Below, piece after piece: positions 25,601-35,623 of a stretch of DNA of 64,000 nucleotides (its first letter is position 1; each line of letters begins with the position of its first letter). The DNA lies in the NCBI RefSeq assembly GCF_035582795.1, contig NC_134373.1:30412501-30476500 (forward strand), read 5' to 3'. A model generated the notes under the pieces. The model made no database searches, had not been told where the DNA came from, and worked only from the letters and a program-made list of their open reading frames with translations. A program made the translations under genes and the position numbers. This DNA is from Mycteria americana (taxonomy: Eukaryota > Chordata > Aves > Ciconiiformes > Ciconiidae).

Positions 25601-26630
25601 CATGGGCACTACAGAGTTGGGAGATGCTTAGCCAGGTTTAGCAGCCTGGATCTGAAGCTTGGGGGACTACAGAAGGGGAGGTAAAGGCAGTGAATTCAGG
25701 AGGTATTTAAGATAATGCCATGGAATGTGACTCTATTGCCTTGTGCTCCCCTTTGTAAACAAAGCCACGAAGACAAGAGTTCCTCATCCTGCTGCAGATC
25801 TAAAGTCGAATTATGAGTACAGGTAAGCAAAGTGCAAGGCAATATCTGGTGCACCAAGAAATCGGGACTGAACAAGCAACTGGATCATGACAGACCTTAA
25901 CAATCGCAGGCAACCACGTTAACATACATCAGGGTTTTAAGGGTCTATAATGTGCCTCTTTCTCCTCTATAGAAATCCACATCATGGGCCATAAAATATT
26001 GTAAGAAATTTAAGAGCAGTAGTAAAAAGCGTGAAACTGAAACTATAATATATTGCAGGATAACAGCAAGAAAGAGACAGTTCTGCTGATGTCCAAGGTC
26101 CCTGTGATAGCTACAAATCTCTGTCGGAGAAAACTCACTGATGGCTCCTGGGAAGCAGATTATGGTCCAGGGTACAGAGAAGCAGGGGGGAACCCAACAG
26201 CACCCCTCCCAAACAAGTTCCCTCCACATCCAAATCTGGTTGTCAGCTTGAAATTGGGTGTGTGCATGGATACCCTGACTGTGCACCAGATTTAGCAGGT
26301 GGGAAGACAGAGGTACAGCATGATAGTGATCCACTCTAGGCATGAAGCATAGACGTGAGAAGATCCCGGTTCCTATCTCTTGTGCTGATCTTTTACAATG
26401 GTAAATTCAAGAAGAAAAGAGAAAAACTTTGATCACAGAAAGCTGTGATTGCGGTTACACCTGAGGGTGCAAGGATCTAGGTTTTACTATGGGGAAATGA
26501 TCATTAGCAAAGACGTTTTTGAGCTCAGATGAGGTCAAACAGAAGGTTTGGAAGCAGTGACAGTAGAGTGAAGTTGGGGTTTTTTTTGGCTTGTGGCTGT
26601 TTTTGCGCACACTGTAACTGCTGTACATTG
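22651..26630. other. Gene-free stretch
   Basis: No exon or transposon is recognised. A short (CA)n run lies at 24315-24328. A perfect inverted repeat with an AP-1-type core lies at 25154-25172 and is listed separately. Frames of up to 132 codons overlap on both strands and look like chance. Confidence 0.5.
25132..25172. promoter_or_regulatory. Two AP-1-type cores, one in an inverted repeat
   Basis: TGACTCA occurs at 25132-25138. ACCTGAGT (25154-25161) and ACTCAGGT (25165-25172) form a perfect 8-bp inverted repeat around CAA, which creates TGAGTCA at 25157-25163. TGANTCA is the known AP-1 (FOS/JUN) recognition core. Two cores 25 bp apart could be a small enhancer, but 7-bp motifs are common by chance. 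Confidence 0.3.
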
Positions 26631-26644
26631 GTGCCATCTACTGC
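26631..26644 (-). promoter_or_regulatory. CTCF core motif, minus strand
   Basis: The minus strand reads GCAGTAGATGGCAC, which fits the CTCF core CCASYAGRKGGCRS at 13 of 14 positions; only the first base differs. It points left. The two plus-strand motifs at 30650 and 31920 point right, so the set is divergent. The match is seen in the sequence; occupancy is not known. Confidence 0.55.
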
Positions 26645-26913
26645 CTGGCCTGTGGCTGTCCCTGCCCGGGCCTCCGCGACAGTCACCAGAGCTGCGTGTA
26701 GCAAAAGTGCAACACAGGTCGGAAAAACTCTACAATTCTCTGTTGATGCCCTGACATAAGAAGAAAAACTGTAACTATCTGTCATGATGATAGCAGCACT
26801 GATTTAAAGAGAACAGACCTGTTAACCAGCAATATGGCTTACTGGCTTTGGAGGTAGGACAGAAATGAGGGGTGGGCATCTCTTTGGCCTGGAGGAAACC
26901 AGAAGGAATCATC

Positions 26914-26940
26914 TGGGTTCCTTAACATGGGTTCCTTAAC
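26914..26940. repeat. Two-copy tandem repeat (unit TGGGTTCCTTAAC)
   Basis: The 13-bp unit occurs at 26914-26926 and again at 26928-26940, separated by one base. It is a simple local duplication. Confidence 0.85.
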
Positions 26941-27455
26941 GATGTCCACGTGCTATATCATGATAAATCTCATCTGATCCCATAGCAAATACCAACAGCA
27001 GTGAGACAGTACCCCTGAGAGACAGGAGGAGACGCTGCAGCTTTTGCAATGCTGATGATATATGGCTGCTTCCCTGGTGTCAAAGCAGAGGTTCATGTGG
27101 CATCCGTGCCAGGAGCCTGGCACTAGAGGATGGCCCCCAGCTCACACCCCACAGCTGCTGTGATTGTCATCATGAGCACGCAGCCGTGCACCTCTGAACC
27201 CCCTCTTTGCATGCCAGGGCTTCTCAGCCGTTCATGTCTCTCTTTTAATGTCATTACAATAACCCACTCGTAAAGCTTTTGTAGTGATCCCTTAAGCTGC
27301 TGTTCACGGCTGCTGTAAAATTAATACATGTAAGGATGCCACGATCAGCTGGTCTGAGCCATACAGCACAGTTCACATCATCACAGTTAGCTCGACTGAG
27401 GATGTTCCAGAAAATTTTGTGTGCAGGGAAGGCAGGAGAATGATGTTTAGATGTG

Positions 27456-27481
27456 AAAAAAAAAAAAAAAAAAAAAAAAAA
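27456..27481. repeat. Poly-A run (26 nt)
   Basis: Longest homopolymer in the window. The upstream sequence has no polyadenylation signal nearby and no recognisable cDNA-like frame, and I see no flanking target-site duplication. It therefore reads as a simple repeat rather than the tail of a processed pseudogene. Confidence 0.9.
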
Positions 27482-27979
27482 GGAGTTTCTGGTTGTACAT
27501 AGGGTTATGCTATCAGGGGGCTGAACAGTGACTAGGCAGCTCCTCACATATGTCAGATATTAGCTCCTGAAGTAGCCATAGACATTGTGAAACCTCTTTT
27601 AATCTAACAATTATTCAGATTAAACTTTAGTAATATCTGCATGTATGTTGAGTTGACCTACAGGATCCTTATTAAGAGCCTATATGCTGCCTCGCATTCA
27701 GCAGCAGTGGTTTCAGTGAGCAGTGGCATCTGACAAAAAAATCAAAAAAATACGACAAGGACAGAGAGAAGCAGAAAGAAAAGTTAAAACTTCCCAGGAG
27801 AAGAAGGGTCTGACCTAAGCAAATGGAAATTCAGCAGGGTATGCTTTGTGCCTTGTACCCTCAGAAAATCCTAAGGAGGAACACTTCGTAAAATTAAAGG
27901 ACAGTAAATTTAAAATCTGAAAAGAAATGTCTTTACATCACATATTTGTTGATGTAATTCACTGTCCAAAGAAGCAGCT

Positions 27980-28001
27980 GAGAGAGAGAGAGAGAGAGAG
28001 G
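27980..28001. repeat. (GA)n microsatellite
   Basis: About eleven uninterrupted GA units. Uninterrupted dinucleotide runs of this length are usually length-polymorphic. Confidence 0.95.
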
Positions 28002-30649
28002 GTATGACTGATGGCCAAATGACTTTGACACTCAGGAGAGCACTGTAGCATCCAGCTCCTGAGGAACTGCTTGGCTGGTAATGGTGCTCCCTTCAGGTGG
28101 GACAGCCGCAGGGATCAGGAGAGGGACCTGGCATCCCTCCCTTGGAGAACAGGAATAGGGTTAATGTTCCTCTCAATCCTCAACAAATTGCATTTGTTGT
28201 TCTTAAGAGCTGGAAAATGGGTATTTATAAGGTCCTTAGCACCTCTGTGCTCAAGGATTTCATTACATTCAATATACTGTGCCCTCTTTGTGAGTCTGCT
28301 ATCCTCCTTTTACAGGCAATAGCAGCCAAAATCCTGCATCCTGGGTCTGTGACCAGCCACCACGCCAGTACCCAAGCAACAAGAGCAGTGCCAGCAGCAG
28401 TAGCAAATGCCATCTTCCAATAGACCTGCCCAGAGGAAAAGGGGGAAGAGTACTTGAAGACAGACACGGTGTTTGCCTGGCTCACAGTTCCAGGTGAAGT
28501 CTCATTTAATGACACAGGTCTCTATGTTTATTTTGTGACAGAGATTGTCTCAAATCTTTTCAACCTGTGTGTAAATGCTGACTTTTCTAACACGTTATTC
28601 TGCAGCCTCACTTGATCATTATGATTACAAGCTAATCTCATAACCAAAAACTCTTTTAAGTGCTTATGGAGTGCCTGTGTTCAAAAGGATCTGTCTCAGT
28701 TTCTCCACTCAGTTTCCTCTACTTCAAATGAAGATCAGTATTCATCATAAATATCACAAAGCCAACTCCTATCCATGGATAAAAACTTTTATAGATAAGA
28801 ATGCAGATTTTTGTTATTATGGAAATTACCATTTTAAAAAAATACAAATAAAAGGGCTTTCATTCTCCTTTTAAGAGGGAAGTTCTTTAGAAATTATGGA
28901 AAATAGCCTTTCTTGATAATTCAATTTTATACAAATTGAACATAAACTCTTTCTGAGAATATGAGAATAAAGAAAGAACAATTTCCCAGAGCTGCAAATC
29001 AGTGGAGACTGCCTTTCAGGAGAAGAAACTTGAGTTTCCCACGGGGAGCTGATCCCACACATGACTTTCAGGAAGACCAGCCGTGGCCACCAACAGATAC
29101 ACCATCAGAGCCAAACCTAAGCCTTCGGGGGAACGTGAGCTGACAAGCAGCTGCCACTGCTGAAAACTTTCTTTGTAGACCCTGACATCTGGCTTCTTCA
29201 GCTGCCAAGCTTGGCCTCCTCCAAGGTGCCACAGGAGACAAGTCGCTGCAGCAGGTAGGAAACCGGGAGGACAAAGATCACAATTTGATGTGACCGGGAG
29301 GTAGGAGACGAGTTTGGCTGGATGTAAGGCGCTAATTTGCAAGCCTTTTGTGACTCCTTTTATTTTCTACTGGTTTGCTCATGACTTTGCAGTTCTAGAT
29401 GCATAAATTGTGGTAGTAGACGAAGGGAAAGGTGAAAGAAAGGAATGGGAAGGGTTGCACTAGAACTTTTATTCTGTGTTTGTATATTCAAAAGGTTGGG
29501 ATAATTTGACGTGGCTTCAAACCAAAGCTCCAAATCCAAGTGCCTCGCTACATCTGAAAAGGATGTGCATAGCAATACTGAAGGTGTCAGCAGACAGAAG
29601 TAAGATGGGGCAAGTAGTCATGCATTAGTGATATCTGAGCTTTAGACAGTGAGGATGAAAATGAAGGTTGACAAAGTGGTGGTCTCTTGAACCACCCTGG
29701 ATCTTGGGGACCTGGTGACTGGAGACTCACTTGAGCTCGACATGGCACGGCAACGTTCAGGTCTGTGTCTGGAGCTCAGCTCCTGGCTGGTGTACAGGGT
29801 TTTTGTTTGATGCACAGAGCACCAGCACTTCAATCCTTTTTCAGGTGCAGGTGAGACCAGGCTGACTTTTTCAGATACTGAATAAGCAAAGATTTCATTT
29901 CAAGAGGTGGTCATTTGAGATCTGAATGGTGAGACGGGGTGAAGGGAAGTTCATGTTGCTACGCTCGGCGCGACTGCATCGTCACAGTGAAAACAAGGTG
30001 TTTATTTTCCATGGCTTGCCAACTGCTGGCTGTACAGGGAGGGAGGAAAAGACCAAGATGAGTCACTCCTTGAAAGCAGGGTTTCTTACTCCTTCCTCTG
30101 AAGTATCTGGTCCCAGTGTGGGAGACAGGCTAGGTCACTGGTTTCAGCGAGGATAGCACTTTGTGTTGCCTCTTGGCACTGTGCAAATATCTGTTTTCCA
30201 AAATGTTTAAATGGTTCTTTGCTGTATAATAATTTTTGCGTATAATTGACTGAACTGCTTTGTTCAAAACTTGGCTCCTACCTAGACCTCAGCGAGGAGG
30301 AAAAGAAATTGCCTGAGTTTAAATGCTCCCCTGTTTATAATCCAAACACTGCAGCATGGAGCTATTGCGTGAGAACTGGGAAGTGAACCTGACTACAAGC
30401 CAGCTCCTCACAAATGTGAAACAAATGTCAACTTTTCATTATCCGAGACAAAATGTAAAGCAAACAGCTACAGAGGTAATTCACTTTTTAACCTATCTCA
30501 TTGAAGGATGGAGGTATTCCTAGCACTGCAGAAAGTGTCTTTACCATAAATATTTTGGCTTACGGGTCTTTAGCAAAAATCTTTTATATCCAGTGTACAT
30601 AGTTGTCGCCAGGAATTATTAAAGGTTAAACAGTACCTTTTAAAATCTA

Positions 30650-30663
30650 CCACGAGATGGCAG
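30650..30663 (+). promoter_or_regulatory. CTCF core motif, plus strand
   Basis: CCACGAGATGGCAG fits the CTCF core CCASYAGRKGGCRS at 13 of 14 positions; the fifth base is G, which is also common in CTCF sites (CCGCGNGGNGGCAG form). It faces the CpG island to the right. A second plus-strand motif follows 1.27 kb downstream. Confidence 0.6.
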
Positions 30664-31919
30664 AGTTGGACTTAGAACAATTACATTTTTATGTAAACAA
30701 ATGACTCTGAAACTTCATACTATAAAAATGTCTTTGTGTCCTGTAGAGAACAAACAAGAGCCAGTCATTAAAGAAACATCTTCCCATGGCATGGAATTGC
30801 ACATCTGTATAAAACCAATAGTAGGAAACAAACTAACCAGCTCTGTCTAGACCTAAAGTCAGACACTGAAATGTGGGCTCCCTTCTGAATACCCCTGGCC
30901 ACAGTGGAGGGAATTACCTGGATCATGACGTGTGAGAGAATTGAGGAGTGATTTGGTGGTACCTCTATTTTTTCCAAGGTCAGGCAAAGCAAAAAGCCAG
31001 CCAGCAGCAGCTGCAAGCTGATTTCCAAAGATGCCGGACATGCACATGATGGCCTACTGCTAGCAGCCAGTGCTACCGTTAAACTTCCATGAACACATTT
31101 ACCATAAAGATAAAGTTGCACACTTCTTGGAAAGCGCTGACCCTTACAGATTGTCCCTGCCAAGCAGCTCCCTCCAAAAATAATGTCTTCCCACAGCTAC
31201 AGTGGTGTCTCCCACCCAGTAAAGTTTCTGTCTTGAGGAATATCCTGAGAATCAGATTTCCTGTGCTTCAAAATGGTTGTATGATCCCCAGGATGCTAAT
31301 CACCAACATGTCGTACACCAGGTCCCTGCCGTTTCTGCATGGAAAAAGGCAGGGAGAGGGTGTGTGGAAGCGATGGAGTTATTTCACTATTAGGAAAGAA
31401 GTTAGCAACATGCGCCCAGGTCTCTGGAAGTGCAGGTCAGCATTGCTTGGCTGCTGACAGCAGAATGATACAGAGTCCTATGGGGAAATCTGGCTCTGTC
31501 TGTACACCTTAGGACTGCTCTGAAACCATGTGCAGTCTCCCTTAGCTGTGTGAAATTTTGTTGTTGGGTAGCTAGAAGATAACTTAGGCCGTGCTCAGTT
31601 ATCACATCGATAGGATGGGATATGATGACTTCTAATAAACTTCTGGCTAGTTATATTGTAAACATACAAGCGCACACACGCACAAGTAATGCTATGAGCA
31701 TCATATATGGTATAAATACATGTTATACATACATGTTATAAATTTCTGGCCAGATACACTGCTCTTTGGAGATTAAAATGCCAAACTAGGGTTATTTATC
31801 CATGGAGAGCCTTGCCTGTGCATCTCCCACCTTTCCAAAATAGCTCGTTCCACCCTTTCCCGGTTTCAGGAAATTTTTTAGCACTTTCCGTGCCTGGTTG
31901 AGGTGCGATTTTCACTTTT
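30664..31919. other. Gene-free stretch
   Basis: It lies between the two plus-strand CTCF-type motifs. It contains a two-copy TACATGTTATA tandem at 31717-31740. Frames of 122-131 codons on both strands overlap each other and show no domain. Confidence 0.5.
31717..31740. repeat. Two-copy tandem repeat (unit TACATGTTATA)
   Basis: The 11-bp unit is repeated with a 2-bp spacer in AT-rich DNA. Confidence 0.85.
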
Positions 31920-31933
31920 CCACTAGATGGCAG
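31920..31933 (+). promoter_or_regulatory. CTCF core motif, plus strand (exact)
   Basis: CCACTAGATGGCAG matches the CTCF core CCASYAGRKGGCRS at all 14 positions. It is the best CTCF-type site in the window and has the same orientation as the one at 30650. It is flanked by TTTCAC on the left and GTGAAA on the right, a loose inverted repeat. Binding is inferred, not shown. Confidence 0.7.
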
Positions 31934-34082
31934 ATTGCCATAGTGAAATCCTCGTTCTGGGCCGTTAATGAGCATCGTCTACTTGCCAGGTTTGTAGTTG
32001 AACTGTTTCGTGTAGAAAGAAAACATTAAAACCAGAATAGATATCATAGTGCGCTCTTCACAAATTTGTTTAAAATTCAACAAGTTCGTTTGCTTATTTA
32101 TAAAGCTTACTGTACATCATTCTGACATTTCGGTACATACACAGCAGGACACGTGGCTCCTGAGAGCATCAGATGTATGCGCTTTGCAGCTCCATAGGAC
32201 CTGCACAGCTACTTCGGGCCCCTTCAGAAAGGAGTGTGTTGGCCAGACCACTCCTGTACAGATCTAGGACTTGTGTGCTGCGGCTCTCTGGAATTTCTGG
32301 ACACAGGGCATCTCAAAAAGTCCAGCACTACATCACAAAACAATTTTTTTCCTCTCTGAACACTAAAGGAATTGAAGCTACTTTTATAAGAGCTGATAGC
32401 TTTCCTGGTTGTGTATTGCAGAGTTTTTCAGTGCTACTTCCCTTGCAAGTAGTGAGCTCCCTTCACTAGAGGTCTTCAAAAAGGTCTTCAAAAGTCTTTA
32501 AAAAGTCTTCAAAAAGTCCCAGCGATAAAATCTGCAGTCCTGATGCTCCTGTGCTTGTGTGAGGTTCTCCAGGTTCCAGTTCTGGCTTCAAAATTCAAAG
32601 CAAACTCCACTATAGCGACCAGATTTTTCCTGTTCCACTCAAACCCATAAATTGTTACAGACCCCTTGAAAGATGGCCTTGAGTCACAGGACCGTTCAGC
32701 TGGGCCCAGGTTTTCTCCTCTGGAATTTGTTATTTATAACCTTAAGAAATTCTTCTGGGGGTGGGCTTGTGCTAGTGTCATTCACTGAGTTTAATGGATT
32801 TTTCCCTGCTTTACTTTGGTGTCAGAGATCAGAGCTGTTCCCGTGGATTTCTCCCCTACCAGTAACTAAGTTTGCTATAGTGCTCTCTTGACTCTGCAGT
32901 CTGTGCTAAGGAAGTAGATTAGCTGTTTAAGCGTCAAGGTCTCTCCATCTAAAACCACAGCACAGAAGATTTCACAAGCCCAGCTCAAACAGCAATGGGG
33001 ATTCGAGCTCCATTAGTCAGGAAGCAGCCACTGGCACCTGAAATTTCACTTCTGAAGGAATATGTGTGAGCTTTGCATACAAAGGCAAATAACAAATTAC
33101 ACTTCTGGAAGTGTCGGCTTTGTCATGTGCTGTTGCCTCAGCAATGGGGGTCTTTTAACAGCCCCAGAGAGGTGTGATGTACTCGCACCTATCTGTATCT
33201 GTTTTCCTAAACCTAGTGCAAGTCTTTCAAACTTTCATTAGGGAGGATCAATGCTTCCTAATAGGTTTTCAAAGGCATGGAGTGATCTCCCACTTTCCTG
33301 CGACCTAGGTAAGGACCTTGGCATCTTGCAGTGCTAATTGGAGCCTGTTACAGCTGGACTGGCCCTTAGACCGTGGCAGTGTCAGGCACACAAAGGTCAC
33401 CCAACCTCTTTTTTTGGTAAACGGTGCCCGGAGCTGGCCGTGTCCCGGAAGGTGGCAATCTCACTTCTTCACACATCTAATTTGAATGACTCCTGTCGCG
33501 GTGGATTAGCACTGATTGGACATACTAATCAGGACAGTCCCGCTGCCCCGTGCTGCTGGGAGCTTCCTTACCCCTGTTACACGCTAATCTTTTCCGTGCA
33601 CTTTTGTAGATGTTAAAGCTTCCAAACCAATTCTCTGGGTTTATTTGTTTGTTCTTTCCTTGCCCCAGGATCCTACTGGTTTGTTAATGTAAAAGATGGA
33701 TTTGCAGACCCATCTCTCAGGGAGGGTTTGGCTCTTCAGAGAGCTGTACAAGTCCAGCAAATACAGCCGTGTGGAAATACTTCATTTTCCCCAGACGTAG
33801 CCATTCCTTCAGGCTCCCAGCCTGCTTCAAGCCCATTCCCGTTTGTGTCCATCTGTAATTTGCTGCGAGAGTCTCTTGTTGCCAAATATTGTTTTGACTA
33901 CACACAAACAGAAGATCCCTAGAAACTATCTGAATTGATCTAATGGAAATCTGAAAACCCGTGGCAATGAAAAGACCAGTCATATGGCAGTGACAGGTTT
34001 TCTGAGCATAAAAAGCTTGTGACTAAAAGTCCAATACTTCATAGACTACAAAGTGGGAGCTTTATATCATTTCCAGCTCACT
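31934..34082. other. Gene-free stretch
   Basis: No exon or transposon is recognised. It holds a short AGTCTTCAAAA-type tandem tract (32468-32519). Other frames are short and lack context. Confidence 0.5.
32468..32519. repeat. Imperfect tandem repeat, 11-13-bp unit
   Basis: Four to five copies of a unit like GTCTTCAAAAA, with one- or two-base differences between copies. It is a minisatellite-like local expansion. Confidence 0.85.
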
Positions 34083-34453
34083 AATAGTGTTGCCAACTCT
34101 CATGATTTTATCATGAGTCTCATGATATTCTTAAAAGCTTAGTTTCTGGAGTCAGGCAATTACATGAGAATCTTTCTTTCTCTCTCTTTTTTTTTTAACA
34201 TTCTTTTCTTAGCAGCAAGTTTCTAGCCCTGCTGCTTCTGAGGGGGAAAGAAAAGGAAAGAAGAAAAAAAAAAAAAGAGCTTTAAACCATGACCGAGGTT
34301 TGTCTTGAAGACTCAAAAACCCCAAAAATGCAAACCAAAAGAGGTACATAGATACTACTGTTTGCTTGTTTCTTTTTAATCTTGTGGGTTTTTTTAAAGC
34401 CAGCCTCATGCCCAACTCATGATTTTTGAATGCTTGGGATTGGCAACACTATT
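34083..34453. mobile_element. Non-autonomous DNA transposon with perfect 14-bp TIRs
   Basis: AATAGTGTTGCCAA (34083-34096) and its exact reverse complement TTGGCAACACTATT (34440-34453) bound a 371-bp unit. Inside the left end, 'ctcatgattttatcatgag' and 'ctcatgatattctt' match my memory of a family of short elements in sauropsid genomes whose ends read (C/T)AGTGTTGCCAA. The ends resemble the hAT superfamily (CAGTG-type ends). No transposase frame is present; the internal 113-140 bp is pyrimidine- then purine-rich. I could not find a convincing 8-bp target-site duplication, so the insertion is old. The hAT assignment is inferred. Confidence 0.75.
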
Positions 34454-34575
34454 TTGACAGACCTAATACGTATGTGTAGCACTGGAAGTCCTGTTGTGGC
34501 ATTTATTTTTAGAAAAGCTATTTTAGCTTATTTGGCGTATTCTTTATAGCTCCATCTACCTTGTGTAGTTAGACT

Positions 34576-34650
34576 CATGGGGCCAGATCCTTCGCTGGAG
34601 CAAATTAGAGCAAGACCGGTGATTTAAACCATCTGGAGATCTAGCCCATG
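34576..34650. mobile_element. Short fold-back (palindromic) element, 75 bp
   Basis: The left arm CATGGGGCCAGATCC (34576-34590) pairs imperfectly with the right arm GGAGATCTAGCCCATG (34635-34650), and the pairing continues inward with a few mismatches. 'GGGCCAGATCC...' palindromes of this size are a known class of degenerate hairpin elements in sauropsid genomes. There is no coding capacity. It lies 122 bp downstream of the TIR element, though the two need not be related. Confidence 0.55.
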
Positions 34651-35586
34651 GTGCAGTCATCTGGCTTTACTGGCAAAGGGATACAAAATATAGTCCCAAT
34701 AACATTTTTTAAAACTCCATAAAATGTGCCTAAAATAGTCTTTCGTCGTTCTGGAGCAGATGTGGTATATACAGAGAACACAGGATGGAGAGCTTCAGAG
34801 GATTTTCTTGCTGCTCGTCTGAGAGCATTCCCATAGCTCACTCCATCAGATCTGCCTCTTGTGGGTTTTGCACTCTTCCCATGCACTGCACCACAACTGA
34901 GCTGCTGCTTAAGCGTCTCTGTGCTGGGTGCTGTAAAATCATCTTCACATGTGTGATTTCCATAGCAGGGAGTTACCTACTGTGTTTCCTTTTCTTCATA
35001 ACCTTTTATCCATTGCAGTGAAACCATGCAGCTTAGTGTGCATGAAGGAGCCCCTCCGATAATAGCCCACACTCAAATCTCTTTGTGCTGGGCTCTCAAA
35101 AGTCCTCTGAGGTCAGACAAGGTCAATGCCACTCTAGGGCTGGATACCTCAAGGACTACAGAGAGGCTGCAGGAAGCGGTCTTGGTGACTCAGCTGATGG
35201 CAGTCCTCCTGCTGGTTCAGCATTGAGACGATGCCCTAGCATGACATGAGAAGGCAACGTTTGCTTGGACATCCTTCAGACGAAGTGCAAGGTGGGGACT
35301 CTGACCATTTTGTTTCCAAAAGATCTTACGAACCTTTATCGTAGGAACAAAAATTGGAGTATCCTTTCTGGAGACTGAAGTGGTCAAAGAAATGTGATTG
35401 CTAATTCAAATCTAGGGTAATGTATTTCTAAAAAATATGGAATTCATTCCCAGCTCTTCGTCCAGACTTTCTGCAGTAAGAGTCCCCACAGCATCATGCA
35501 AAGCTCCTGAATGTCACTAAACCGTTCCACTTTGCTGGCTGCACTTCATGAGGCTGAGTTCCCCTTGCTGAACTCTTACCAGTGTT

Positions 35587-35623
35587 AATTAAAGTTGTTC
35601 AAAGCTGCTCTTTGACTTTAATT
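35587..35623. promoter_or_regulatory. Nested inverted repeat with paired TCF/LEF-type words
   Basis: TCAAAG (35599-35604) and CTTTGA (35610-35615) face each other across CTGCT. Outside them AATTAAAGT (35587-35595) and ACTTTAATT (35615-35623) form a second perfect 9-bp inverted repeat. CTTTGA is the known core bound by TCF/LEF factors, and TTAATTAA words suit homeodomain factors. The next 110 bp (to about 35740) is dense in AATT/TAAT and AGCAAATTAAA words, which looks like a conserved non-coding element. Function is inferred. Confidence 0.35.

Larger units (their letters stand above)
26645..30649. other. Gene-free stretch between CTCF-type motifs
   Basis: No exon is recognised. The stretch holds a 13-14-bp tandem duplication (26914-26940), a 26-nt poly-A run (27456-27481) and a GA microsatellite (27980-28001). 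The remaining sequence shows no transposon blocks I recognise. Confidence 0.5.

Noticed and set aside
34540..34560. Minus-strand word resembling the CTCF core (GGTAGATGGAG)
   Set aside because: It lacks the invariant GGC.
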